Positions 42,217-50,170 of a stretch of 64,000 nucleotides of DNA are shown piece after piece (within the stretch, counting starts at the first letter, position 1; each line of letters starts with the position of its first letter). The translations under genes and the position numbers were made by a program. The stretch lies in the NCBI GenBank assembly GCA_034436355.1, contig DAOTVQ010000047.1:124001-188000 (forward strand), written 5' to 3'. Below the pieces are notes generated by a model that saw only the letters and a list, made by a program, of their open reading frames with translations, did not search any database and was not told the DNA's origin. Source of the stretch: CP2-2F sp034436355 (lineage in GTDB: Bacteria; Chloroflexota; Anaerolineae; Aggregatilineales; UBA2796).

Positions 42217-43431
42217 ATGAAACGTTTGTTAAATGTGGTGTGCATCGTTATATTGATCAGCGCTGTGTTTAGCGCGGGCGTCTTAGTTGGCACGCAGACG
42301 CCCGCCGCGCTGGCGCAAGGCGGCACACCAAGCAACCTTGAACAGACCTTTGCGCCGTTCTGGGAATCTTGGAACTTGATCAAGCGCACCTTTGTACGTG
42401 GCGAGGAATTAGACGACGTAAAGCTGATGGAAGGCGCACTGCGCGGCATGATTCAATCGCTTGGCGATGATCGCAGCGCCTACCTCGATCCAGCAGCCTT
42501 TGAGCAGCAGACCAGCCGCCTGCAAAGCGAATATGAGGGCATTGGCGCCAGCGTCCGTAAGGATGAAGTGACCGGCGGTGTGCAAATCGTCCGCACCTTT
42601 GAAGGCTCGCCAGCGCGTTCGCTGCTGCGGGAAGGTGATATTATCCTCACCGTGGATGGGCAGGATATTACCTCACTCTCGCTCACTGAGGCTGTCAGCA
42701 AGATTCGTGGACCGTCTGGCTCATCGGTGAAGCTGGGCGTGCTGCGACGTGGCGAACGTGATGTGTTCGAGGTGACGGTGCGCCGTGCGCGCATCAAGCA
42801 GGAGATCATCACCACTGCGCTTTTTGAGGGCAACATCGGTTATATCGGGCTGGCGCAGTTCACGGATACCAGCGCGGAAGATGTCTCGAATGCGCTTGCC
42901 GCCTTGGATGCCAACAACCTGAACGGTTTGATCCTCGATATGCGGAATGATCCGGGCGGTCCGCTCTCCTCAGCCTTGAACGTGGCAAGTTTGTTCTTGC
43001 CCGATGGCACGATCATCCTAGAGCGCGGGCGCCGCAGCCGCACCGACATCCGCTACGAATCGAACGCGGCGCAGCTTGAAGCGCAGGGCTACACGCTCGC
43101 GCCGGATGTGCCAATGGTCATTATCCTGAATCAGGCGAGCGCCAGTGCCAGCGAGTTGGTTGCCGGCGCGCTGCAAGATCGCGGGCGGGCAAAGGTGGTT
43201 GGCACCTATTCATTTGGCAAGGGCTCCATCCAGACGTGGAACACGCTCAGCAACGGCGGCGGCTTGATCGTGACAGTGGCAAACTTCCTGAAGCCAAGCG
43301 GTGGCGTGATTGATGGCATCGGCATCATCCCGGATGTGTTCGTTGGCTGGACGGAAGCACAGCAGGAAGCGCGTCCCAACTACGATCCACAGCTTAGCGA
43401 GGCAATCTGGCTGCTGCTCGGCAAATTCTAG
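42217..43431 (+). CDS. S41 family carboxy-terminal processing protease
   Basis: The 404-residue protein has an N-terminal signal or anchor (VVCIVILISAVFSAGVLVG), the S41 cap, a PDZ domain with AGEPS-like loop EGSPARSLLREGDIIL, and the tail-protease core. The catalytic region is NQASASASELVAG (from Asn305) with the general base Lys335 in FGKGSIQ. It cleaves proteins from their C-termini in the periplasm or outside. ATG 42217 has AGGTGAG 11 bases upstream. A strong terminator follows. Confidence 0.94.
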   Translation: MKRLLNVVCIVILISAVFSAGVLVGTQTPAALAQGGTPSNLEQTFAPFWESWNLIKRTFVRGEELDDVKLMEGALRGMIQSLGDDRSAYLDPAAFEQQTSRLQSEYEGIGASVRKDEVTGGVQIVRTFEGSPARSLLREGDIILTVDGQDITSLSLTEAVSKIRGPSGSSVKLGVLRRGERDVFEVTVRRARIKQEIITTALFEGNIGYIGLAQFTDTSAEDVSNALAALDANNLNGLILDMRNDPGGPLSSALNVASLFLPDGTIILERGRRSRTDIRYESNAAQLEAQGYTLAPDVPMVIILNQASASASELVAGALQDRGRAKVVGTYSFGKGSIQTWNTLSNGGGLIVTVANFLKPSGGVIDGIGIIPDVFVGWTEAQQEARPNYDPQLSEAIWLLLGKF

Positions 43432-43452
43432 GGCATAAGCTACGCGCTCTCC

Positions 43453-43482
43453 AAAAGCCTTCTCGGTGTGAGAAGGCTTTTT
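43453..43482 (+). terminator. terminator after the S41 protease gene
   Basis: AAAAGCCTTCTC (43453-43464) pairs perfectly with GAGAAGGCTTTT (43470-43481) over a five-base loop, ending in a run of T to 43482. Confidence 0.92.
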
Positions 43483-43484
43483 GG

Positions 43485-43514
43485 TTGCCCATTCTGGAAC
43501 TTTTGTGCTAAAAT
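43485..43514 (+). promoter_or_regulatory. promoter of the TfoX-like gene
   Basis: TTGCCC (43485-43490) and TAAAAT (43509-43514) are 18 bases apart, right after the preceding terminator and 34 bases before the ATG. Confidence 0.5.
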
Positions 43515-43548
43515 AGAGGCTGCGAAAATTCTTGGAGAGGATATTGAC

Positions 43549-43878
43549 ATGGAAGCCGAGAGCAAGGCAAAAATTGCCGCTTATGCTGAGGTGCTGCGGA
43601 AGGCATTGGCAGAGGTGCGCCCTGATGCTGAGTTGGTCGTCAAGCATATGTTTGGTGGTGCGGGCTACTACGTCAACGGCAAGATGATCGGTGGCTACTA
43701 TGGCTTACGCTTGGCGCTGAAACTTTCGCCGACCGACCGTGCCGCGCTGCTGCAAATTGAAGGTGCGGAGCAGCAGATCATCTCCAAAACAGCCGTCGAA
43801 GTGCCGCCAGCCTTCCTTGATGATCCGTCGCTGCTTGCGCCATGGCTCGCCAAATGCCTGACCTTTGCCGCAGTTTAG
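43549..43878 (+). CDS. TfoX N-terminal domain-like protein
   Basis: The 109-residue protein has the TfoX-N pattern MFGGAGYYVNGKMIGGYYG followed by LRLALKLS. In Haemophilus and Vibrio, TfoX (Sxy) promotes competence gene expression, but stand-alone N-domains are widespread and of unknown role. GGAGAGG stands eight bases before ATG 43549. Confidence 0.75.
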   Translation: MEAESKAKIAAYAEVLRKALAEVRPDAELVVKHMFGGAGYYVNGKMIGGYYGLRLALKLSPTDRAALLQIEGAEQQIISKTAVEVPPAFLDDPSLLAPWLAKCLTFAAV

Positions 43879-43965
43879 GCGGCTTGTCTTGTGGCGGACT
43901 GAGCGCTACAATCAGCGTATATCGAGATTGATTAGGCGCTCAGCGTGTTTGGAGCAGTAGAATTC

Positions 43966-44631
43966 ATGACGCTTCTGCAAAAAATTGGCATCCTCATTTC
44001 GGCAACGCTGCACAGCATCGTAGACCGTGCCTTAGAGTCGAACTCTGTAGGCGTTTTTGATGAATACATCCGCCAAGCGGAAAGCAGCATGAAGCTGATC
44101 CAAAGCACGCTGGTAGACCTGAAAACGACCGTGAAAACGCTGCGCGCCAAATATGATCAGGCTGCTGATGAGGCGGCACGCCTAGACCTGCAAATTGATC
44201 AGGCGTTGAAGGCGGGCAAGGAATCGATGGCGAAGGCGCATATGGTGCGCCTAAACAGCCTGATGGAGATTGCACAGACCTATAAAGTGCAGTATGAGCG
44301 CCAAAGCCGCGCTTACAATATGTTGATTGAGGTAGTGCAGATTTTGCAGAGCAAGGTAGACGTGCTGCACGCGCAGCGCGATCAGGTTGCCACCATGCTG
44401 GAACTGATCAAGAGCAAGAACATCGTGGCGCGCTCCATCAAGGATGTGGAAAAAATCTCCGACACGCGCACCCGCCAAATCATGGAGAACGTGCGCTCCC
44501 AAATGGATACCGCTGATGAGCGCCTAGAAATGGCAACTAGCCGCCTCTCTGCCGAGATCGATCAGCAGGTTGGCGATGCCACCCTCGAAGCGCAGCTTGA
44601 AGAACGCCGCCAGCGGCTTGGTTTGGCGTAG
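43966..44631 (+). CDS. PspA/Vipp1 (IM30)-family protein
   Basis: The 221-residue protein is a long, highly charged coiled coil after an amphipathic N-terminus LLQKIGILISATLHSIVDRALE. It contains VFDEYIRQAESSM, close to the PspA signature region for membrane binding. ESCRT-III-like PspA/Vipp1 proteins polymerise on membranes and protect them under stress. ATG 43966 has GGAG 12 bases upstream; a GTG at 43945 lacks a site. Alternatively it may be a generic coiled-coil protein. Confidence 0.75.
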   Translation: MTLLQKIGILISATLHSIVDRALESNSVGVFDEYIRQAESSMKLIQSTLVDLKTTVKTLRAKYDQAADEAARLDLQIDQALKAGKESMAKAHMVRLNSLMEIAQTYKVQYERQSRAYNMLIEVVQILQSKVDVLHAQRDQVATMLELIKSKNIVARSIKDVEKISDTRTRQIMENVRSQMDTADERLEMATSRLSAEIDQQVGDATLEAQLEERRQRLGLA

Positions 44632-44640
44632 GGCTGCCAC

Positions 44641-45261
44641 ATGGAACTGACGCCGCGTCCGCAGGACTGGGCAGCACTCTACAAACTGATGATCGGCTCG
44701 ATCCTGCCGCGTCCTATCGGCTGGATTTCCTCAGTAGACGCGGAAGGCACACCCAATCTTGCGCCCTATTCTTTCTTCAATGCGGTGTGCGCCAATCCGC
44801 CGACTGTCCTGTTCTGCCCAATGATTCGCGGCATGGTGGGCAACCATAAGGATACGCTGCGGAACGTGCGCGAAACAGGCGAATTCGTCGTGAATATCGT
44901 CAGTGCGCCGCTGGCAGAGGCAATGAACGCCACCGCTGCCGATTTTCCGCCCGAAGTGGACGAGTTTGAGGCAGCCGGCTTGGCAAAGGCGCCATCCGTT
45001 GTGGTGCGTCCGCCGCGTGTGGCTGCCAGCCTGATTCACTACGAATGCAAAGTCTCTCAGATTATCACGGTGGGCGAGGCAGCCGGCGGCGGATCAGTCG
45101 TCTTGGGTGAGGTGGTGCATCTGCATGTGGATGATCGCGTCCTGATCGGCACGGATAAGATTGATCTGGCTATCCTACAGCCTATCGGCAGGTTGGCGGG
45201 CAGTGCCTACACGCACGTGACGGTGGAAAGCCTGTTCGAGATGCGCCGTCCGAGCGCGTGA
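44641..45261 (+). CDS. flavin reductase family (FMN-binding split barrel) protein
   Basis: The 206-residue protein begins with a helical lead and IGSILPRPIGWISSVDAEG, then APYSFFNAVCANPPTVLF and GEFVVNIV, the FMN-binding split-barrel pattern of flavin reductase-like proteins. It likely reduces or binds FMN. The gene lies nine bases after the PspA-like gene, so the two may be cotranscribed. It ends 34 bases before the -35 box of the retron. Confidence 0.9.
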   Translation: MELTPRPQDWAALYKLMIGSILPRPIGWISSVDAEGTPNLAPYSFFNAVCANPPTVLFCPMIRGMVGNHKDTLRNVRETGEFVVNIVSAPLAEAMNATAADFPPEVDEFEAAGLAKAPSVVVRPPRVAASLIHYECKVSQIITVGEAAGGGSVVLGEVVHLHVDDRVLIGTDKIDLAILQPIGRLAGSAYTHVTVESLFEMRRPSA

Positions 45262-45294
45262 GCAAACGCCGCACGCCCAATCCGAAATTGCTGC

Positions 45295-45323
45295 TTGACA
45301 ACTTTTCCGATTTGTTATAACAT
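45295..45323 (+). promoter_or_regulatory. promoter of the retron
   Basis: TTGACA (45295-45300) and TAACAT (45318-45323) have a 17-base spacer, predicting a start near 45330. A TATAAC box at 45316-45321 is an alternative -10. The predicted start coincides with the 5' arm of the a1/a2 pairing. Confidence 0.75.
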
Positions 45324-45332
45324 ATGTTCTAT

Positions 45333-45500
45333 AAAAGTCAGTCGCACGGCAAGCGACGCGGTTAGCCAACATGCTGCGATGTCCCGTCGCGGTGGCAAAC
45401 TGTGCAGGTCACTTCTTCACGGCTCCCACAGCTCGGACAAGCGTGGGAACCGCTCCATCACGGAGATCGTAACCGCCTGCTTGCTGTGTGGCTGATTTTT
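45333..45500 (+). ncRNA. retron msr-msd non-coding RNA
   Basis: The leader between promoter and reverse transcriptase has the retron layout. The 5' arm a1 (about 45333-45364) pairs with the 3' arm a2 (about 45470-45500): GCGGTTA (45358-45364) with TAACCGC (45470-45476), GCAAGC (45349-45354) with GCTTGC (45479-45484), CAC with GTG (45345-45347, 45486-45488), TCAG with CTGA (45338-45341, 45492-45495). TTAGC follows with its G at 45365 directly after a1, the position of the 2'-5' branch guanosine in known retrons. The msr-like stem is GCGATG/CGTCGC (45376-45390). The msd-like hairpin is CGG-c-TCCCAC with GTGGGA-a-CCG (45420-45452), then CTCC/GGAG (45453-45465). No boundary was measured. Confidence 0.8.
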
Positions 45501-45548
45501 CTATCGTCAGTTTTCCCTCTGTCTCACTTTCGCAAGGAGCGCACCGCA

Positions 45549-46745
45549 ATGACGAATGCCGCCGATGTGCTGCAAGCATGGCGTCTGAATTGGCAGCCCG
45601 ACGAATTTGAATGGCGTCCTCTCACTTGGGAAAACCGTGCCGACCTCAGGCGCGAAGAGCGCGAACAGCGCAAACGCGAGCGCACCCGCCGTGATCGCCT
45701 TACCTTTGGTGAGCGCTTGTGGGGCGCCAGCGAAACACACCTCAGTGCCGCACTTGACGCCGAGCGCCTTGCCCGTTACGGGCTGCCCACCTTTGCCCAC
45801 GAGCGCGATCTGGCTGAGTGGCTTGGCATTTCGCTCAAGCACTTGCGCTGGTATACCTACGACCGAAAAGTCAGCCCAATTTACCACTACACACGCTATA
45901 CGCTGCCCAAACGCGGCGGCGGTCAGCGTGTGATCCTCGCACCCAAACGTCATTTGAAGGCGATCCAGCACAAAATTTTGTTTGAACTGCTGGCGAAAGT
46001 GCCTAACACCGATGCCGCGCATGGCTTCATCAGAGGGCGCTCGATTGCCACCAACGCCGCGCCGCATGTTGGCAAAGCCTGCGTGCTAAACCTTGACTTG
46101 AAAGATTTTTTCCCAAGCATCACCTATCCGCGTGTGCGTGGTCTGTTTGTGGCGCTGGGCTATGGTTTCAGCATCGCCTCCGTCTTGGCGCTGCTCTGCA
46201 CCGAATCGGAGCGGATTGGTGTACAGCGTGGCGATAAAACGCGCTATGTGGCGATCAATGCGCGGCATTTGGTGCAAGGCGCGCCAACCAGCCCTGCCAT
46301 TGCAAACCTGATGGCGCGGCGGCTGGATGCACGACTGCACGGCTTGGCAGCCAAAAAAGGCGCAGCCTACACACGCTATGCAGATGATCTCACCTTCTCG
46401 GCAGAGTCGGCAGAGGTGGCAACACAATTGCTGCGCGCTGCCAAGCGCATCATCGCCGATGAAGGCTTGACGCTGCACATGGGCAAAATCCGCTTTTTCA
46501 GGCAGTCGGCGCGCCAAATGGTCACCGGGTTGGTGGTCAATGAGAAGGTCAGCGTGCCGCGTGATGTGCGCCGCCGCGTGCGCGCCATTTTGCACCGCGC
46601 CGCACAGACAGGGCTTGCCGCCCAAAACCGTGAAGGGCGGCAGCATTTCCGCGCCTACCTGCACGGGCTGATTGGGCATATTGCCCTACGGCATCCCGAA
46701 CAGGCGGCGCAGATGTTGGCGAAGTTACGCGAAATTGCCGATTAG
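45549..46745 (+). CDS. retron reverse transcriptase
   Basis: The 398-residue RT converts the msd part of the upstream RNA into branched msDNA. Domains: a charged N-terminal extension (1-75, with an Arg/Glu-rich helix near 33-50), a lead region ending in DLAEWLGISLKHLRWYTYD, then RT blocks LPKRGGGQRVILAPK, HGFIRGRS (158-165), LDLKDFFPS (182-190), QGAPTSP (243-249), the catalytic YADD (277-280) and VTGLVVN (325-331), the VTG motif specific to retron RTs. The canonical NAXXH motif is not clear; only NARH at 237-240. AAGGAG stands nine bases before ATG 45549. Upstream in-frame codons would translate the msd and are rejected. It resembles myxobacterial retron RTs from memory. No effector gene is adjacent. 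Confidence 0.93.
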   Translation: MTNAADVLQAWRLNWQPDEFEWRPLTWENRADLRREEREQRKRERTRRDRLTFGERLWGASETHLSAALDAERLARYGLPTFAHERDLAEWLGISLKHLRWYTYDRKVSPIYHYTRYTLPKRGGGQRVILAPKRHLKAIQHKILFELLAKVPNTDAAHGFIRGRSIATNAAPHVGKACVLNLDLKDFFPSITYPRVRGLFVALGYGFSIASVLALLCTESERIGVQRGDKTRYVAINARHLVQGAPTSPAIANLMARRLDARLHGLAAKKGAAYTRYADDLTFSAESAEVATQLLRAAKRIIADEGLTLHMGKIRFFRQSARQMVTGLVVNEKVSVPRDVRRRVRAILHRAAQTGLAAQNREGRQHFRAYLHGLIGHIALRHPEQAAQMLAKLREIAD

Positions 46746-47716
46746 CGCTCGGTGTAGTTGCGGCTGGTTTCGGTCAGTTCATCAAGGCGCTTCATCTCGT
46801 CTTCGGTAAGGCGTTCACCCACTGCACCAAGCGACTCCTCCAGTTGGGCAACGGTGTTCGCACCAACAATCGGCGAGGTCATAAAGGGCAGCGTGAACTG
46901 CCATGCCAGCGCCATCTGCGCGATGCTCTTGCCACGCGCCGCACCCATCTCGCGCAGTGCATCCACCACCGCAAAGCCCTTATCGGTCATCCAGCGCGCT
47001 GCGCCGCCGCCGCGGCTGCCTTGCGGCACGCCGCCCTCACGGGTGTATTTACCAGTCAGGAAGCCACCTGCCAGCGGGCTGTAAGGGATCACACCGATGC
47101 CTTCCTCAAGGCAGAGTTGGGCAAGTTCTGGCTCTACCTCGCGCCGATTAAGCAGGTGGTAGTGCGGCTGAATGCAATCATAGCGGGCTAGGTTATATTT
47201 ATCGCTGATCCAGAGCGCCTTGCACAGATACCACGCCTTGAAGTTGCTGGCACCTAGATAGCGCACTTTGCCCTGTTTCACCAGATCATCGTAGGCGCGC
47301 AGCGTTTCTTCTTGCGGTGTCTCCCAATCGGGCCAGTGCGATTGGTACAGGTCAATGTAGTCGGTTTGCAGGCGGCGTAAGCTGTGTTCAACGGCAGCCA
47401 TGATGTGCTGGCGGCTGAGGCTCTCGCCATTCGGACCGTCCCACATCCTGCCGCGTGTTTTGGTGGCAATGATGATCTGCTCACGCGGCTTGCCTTGCAG
47501 CCAGCGTCCGATGATTTCTTCCGCCACACCGCCGGGATTGCCTTCTGCCCAACGGCTGTAAATATCCGCTGTATCAATAAAGTTGCCGCCGGCTTCCCAG
47601 AAGCGATCCAGCACACGCAAGGAGTCTTCCTCAGTGCTTGTCCAGCGGAAGGTCATGGTGCCAAGGCAAAGCGCGCTCACCTTTAAGCCCGTGCGCCCAA
47701 GTTTGCGGTAATCCAT
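46742..47716 (-). CDS. aldo/keto reductase
   Basis: The 324-residue NADPH-dependent oxidoreductase has the AKR start YRKLGRTGLKVSALCLGTMTF and the catalytic tetrad: Asp in FIDTADIYS, Tyr in the same run, Lys in IIATKTRG and His in YQSHWPDW. The family reduces aldehydes and ketones; the substrate is unknown. Its stop overlaps the stop of the convergent retron RT by three bases. A TATACT box on the minus strand at 47762-47757 may be its -10. Confidence 0.94.
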   Translation of the reverse strand: MDYRKLGRTGLKVSALCLGTMTFRWTSTEEDSLRVLDRFWEAGGNFIDTADIYSRWAEGNPGGVAEEIIGRWLQGKPREQIIIATKTRGRMWDGPNGESLSRQHIMAAVEHSLRRLQTDYIDLYQSHWPDWETPQEETLRAYDDLVKQGKVRYLGASNFKAWYLCKALWISDKYNLARYDCIQPHYHLLNRREVEPELAQLCLEEGIGVIPYSPLAGGFLTGKYTREGGVPQGSRGGGAARWMTDKGFAVVDALREMGAARGKSIAQMALAWQFTLPFMTSPIVGANTVAQLEESLGAVGERLTEDEMKRLDELTETSRNYTER

Positions 47717-47808
47717 CTAAAAATATGCCTTTCAAGCCGTGAAAAAACGCGCTTGAAGTATAACGCATCTGGCAGGCGTGCCATCCGCCCAAAGGCGGGA
47801 AGCTGCCC

Positions 47809-48420
47809 TTAAACTTGCCCAACCACCCGCGCAGGATTGCCCGCCACAATTGCACGCGGCGGCACGTCCCGCGCCACAACTGCACCGGCGCCGATCACCG
47901 CACCGCGCCCGATCCGCACACCCTTCAAGAGGATCGCCCACATGCCGATGAAGACCTCATCTTCAATGGTGATCGGCGCACTGCTGCCCGCCATCGGATC
48001 AGCACGGCGCACTTCGGGCGAGAGTGGGTGAAAATCGGTATCAATGATGGTGCTGTTGGCGCCGATCCAGACGTGATCACCGATCTCGACCCGCGTTTGT
48101 GCCACGATCACCGCGCCCGTCATACCGACGCCATGCCCGATGATCAGCGCTGCATCTCGCGCCCATGTGCAAAGCAGCGTGCGGCGCACCACGCCCAATG
48201 GATTCGAGGCATACCAGCTTCGCAGCGTCAGATCGCGCCCGATGCTGAGCGTGCTGCCCGCGTGCCGCTGAATGATCGGCGCGCCGTAAATGCACCAGCC
48301 GCGCTGCCATGCCACGCCATGCAGCGCAAAAGTGAGCCGTGCAGCGGGCAGCGTTGCATAGCGGCGCAGTTCGGTGAGCGCCTTCCACGGCGTTTGGCGT
48401 GCCTGTTCCAGCAGATGCAC
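47809..48420 (-). CDS. left-handed beta-helix acyltransferase
   Basis: The 203-residue protein has a helical N-terminus, then hexapeptide-repeat turns such as VWIGANSTIIDTDFHPL and VFIGMWAILLKGVRIGRGAVIGAGAVVARDVPPRAIVAGNPARVVG, split over several coils. It matches the CatB/NodL/WbbJ-type acetyltransferases, which acetylate sugars or antibiotics with acetyl-CoA. GTG 48420 overlaps the sufU stop (TAGTG); the longer frame lies within sufU. Confidence 0.85.
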   Translation of the reverse strand: MHLLEQARQTPWKALTELRRYATLPAARLTFALHGVAWQRGWCIYGAPIIQRHAGSTLSIGRDLTLRSWYASNPLGVVRRTLLCTWARDAALIIGHGVGMTGAVIVAQTRVEIGDHVWIGANSTIIDTDFHPLSPEVRRADPMAGSSAPITIEDEVFIGMWAILLKGVRIGRGAVIGAGAVVARDVPPRAIVAGNPARVVGQV

Positions 48421-48809
48421 TAGCGCGAGTCGTCCTCTTGCCAGCCCGCCAAGCCATAGGCGCCCACCTTCAGCACCTTCAGCGAGAGCAGCGCGCACTT
48501 CAGGCGCACCGGTCCCAGCGAAATGCCGATCAGATCAAGCACGTCGTCTTTGGTCAGTTGGCGTGCTTCTTCCAGTGTTTTGCCCAGAATGATCTCGCCG
48601 AGCATAGAGGCTGTCGCTTGGCTGATCGCGCAGCCCTCGCCCGACCAGCCAATTTCCGCGATGTGGCTATCGCGGACACGGACGGTCAGCCGCAGGCGGT
48701 CGCCACACAGCGGATTTTTTTCCTCATGGTCAATATCGCAGGGCTGCAAAACGCCCCAGTGGCGCGGTTGGCGATAATGCTCAAGGATCGCCTCATGATA
48801 CATATCCAT
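48420..48809 (-). CDS. sufU: SUF system scaffold/sulfur acceptor SufU
   Basis: The 129-residue SufU accepts sulfur from SufS and binds zinc. The ligands are conserved: Cys35 and Asp37 in NPLCGDRL, Cys60 in EGCAISQATASM, and Cys105 in VRLKCALL. The characteristic region between the second and third cysteines (about 20 residues longer than in IscU) is present. It follows sufS by 18 bases on the same strand. Confidence 0.94.
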   Translation of the reverse strand: MDMYHEAILEHYRQPRHWGVLQPCDIDHEEKNPLCGDRLRLTVRVRDSHIAEIGWSGEGCAISQATASMLGEIILGKTLEEARQLTKDDVLDLIGISLGPVRLKCALLSLKVLKVGAYGLAGWQEDDSR

Positions 48810-48827
48810 ACGTTCAATCGCCTTTCC

Positions 48828-50084
48828 TTAGCGCGCAAAAAAGCGCTGGACTGCTGCGACCGTCTGCACAAAGTGATCGGCCTCTTCAAGGGTGTTGTAG
48901 AGGTAGAAGCTGACCCGTGTTGAGGCTGCGATGCCGAACTTTTCGTGCAGCGGCATGGCACAATGATGCCCTGCCCGCACTGCAATGCCCGCCTGATCCA
49001 AGCCCGCCGAGAGATCGTGCGCGTGGACGCCGCGCAACGTGAAGGCGACCAAGCCTGCCCGTTGATCAGCACTCGGTCCGTACATCTGCACGCCTTCAAG
49101 GGCTGCCAAGCCCGTCATAGTGTGCTTGATGAGCGCCGCCTCGTGGGCGTGAATCGCCTCTAGCCCAATGCCGCGCAAATAAGCAAGCGCTGCGCCCAAG
49201 CCCACCGCGCCGCTGATGTTGGGCGTGCCTGCCTCAAAGCGCTGCGGCAGATCGGCGTAGGTGGTCTTAGCAAAGGTCACACGGTCAATCATACTGCCAC
49301 CGCCCATAAAAGGCGGCATTGCCTCTAACAGCGCACGCTTGCCATACAGCGCGCCGATGCCGGTTGGCGCACACAGTTTATGCCCACTCAGTGCGAAAAA
49401 GTCGGCATCAAGGGCGCGCACGTCAATTGGCATATGCGGCGCGCTTTGTGCGCCATCCACCGTGACCAACGCGCCGACCGCGTGCGCCATACGGATCAGA
49501 TCGGCAAGCGGATTGATGGTGCCAAGCACGTTCGAGACGTGCGCCAACGCCACCATCCGCACGCGCCCACTGCCTAGCAAGGTTTGATAGGCGTCTTGAT
49601 CCAGCTGCCCATCGGCGGTAATTGGAATCGGCAGCACCTGCGCGCCTGCACGCTCTGCCACCATCTGCCATGGGACGATGTTGGCGTGATGCTCCATCTC
49701 GCTGACCAAAATCTGATCGCCGACGCGCAGGTTTGCCAGTCCCCAGGCATACGCCACCAGGTTAATTGACTCGGTGGCATTGCGGGTGAAGATGATCTCG
49801 CGGGCGGACGCTGCACCCAAAAAGTCGCGGACGGCATCGCGTGCCGCCTCGTAGGCGGCGGTTGCTTTTTCGCTGAAGGAATGCACGCCACGATGGACGT
49901 TGGCGTTCATGTGTGTGTAGTAGTCCTCAACGGCGCGCAGCACGGCGGTTGGCTTTTGGGTGGTGGCGGCGTTATCAAGGTAGACCAGCGGCACGTTTGG
50001 GCGCACCATTTGGGCAAGAATTGGGAAATCGGCGCGGTATGCCGCCATTTGGCGGGTAATTTGCTCAAGGGATAGGGCAGACAT
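48828..50084 (-). CDS. sufS: cysteine desulfurase SufS
   Basis: SufS is a PLP enzyme that removes sulfur from cysteine for iron-sulfur cluster assembly. The 418-residue protein shows YLDNAATTQKP, RGVHSFSEKAT, FTRNATESINLVAYAWG, the PLP lysine Lys236 in SGHKLCAPTGIG, and the catalytic Cys375 in RAGHHCAMPL. This is the class II type. It heads a sufS-sufU pair; sufBCD are not in the window. Confidence 0.96.
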   Translation of the reverse strand: MSALSLEQITRQMAAYRADFPILAQMVRPNVPLVYLDNAATTQKPTAVLRAVEDYYTHMNANVHRGVHSFSEKATAAYEAARDAVRDFLGAASAREIIFTRNATESINLVAYAWGLANLRVGDQILVSEMEHHANIVPWQMVAERAGAQVLPIPITADGQLDQDAYQTLLGSGRVRMVALAHVSNVLGTINPLADLIRMAHAVGALVTVDGAQSAPHMPIDVRALDADFFALSGHKLCAPTGIGALYGKRALLEAMPPFMGGGSMIDRVTFAKTTYADLPQRFEAGTPNISGAVGLGAALAYLRGIGLEAIHAHEAALIKHTMTGLAALEGVQMYGPSADQRAGLVAFTLRGVHAHDLSAGLDQAGIAVRAGHHCAMPLHEKFGIAASTRVSFYLYNTLEEADHFVQTVAAVQRFFAR

Positions 50085-50170
50085 AAAGTGTTTACTCTCT
50101 GCATGAGGATACTTTATGTTATTTTAGCAGATTCTGCGATGAATTACGCGCTCGCTGCTCTTGGGCGGTG

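Noticed and set aside
44641..45261. The flavin reductase gene considered as a retron effector
   Set aside because: It lies upstream of the retron promoter, is probably cotranscribed with the PspA-like gene, and matches an ordinary FMN-binding family.
45402..45548. A longer RT reading frame starting at 45402
   Set aside because: It would translate the msd and a2 arm of the retron RNA and has no ribosome-binding site, whereas ATG 45549 has AAGGAG nine bases upstream.
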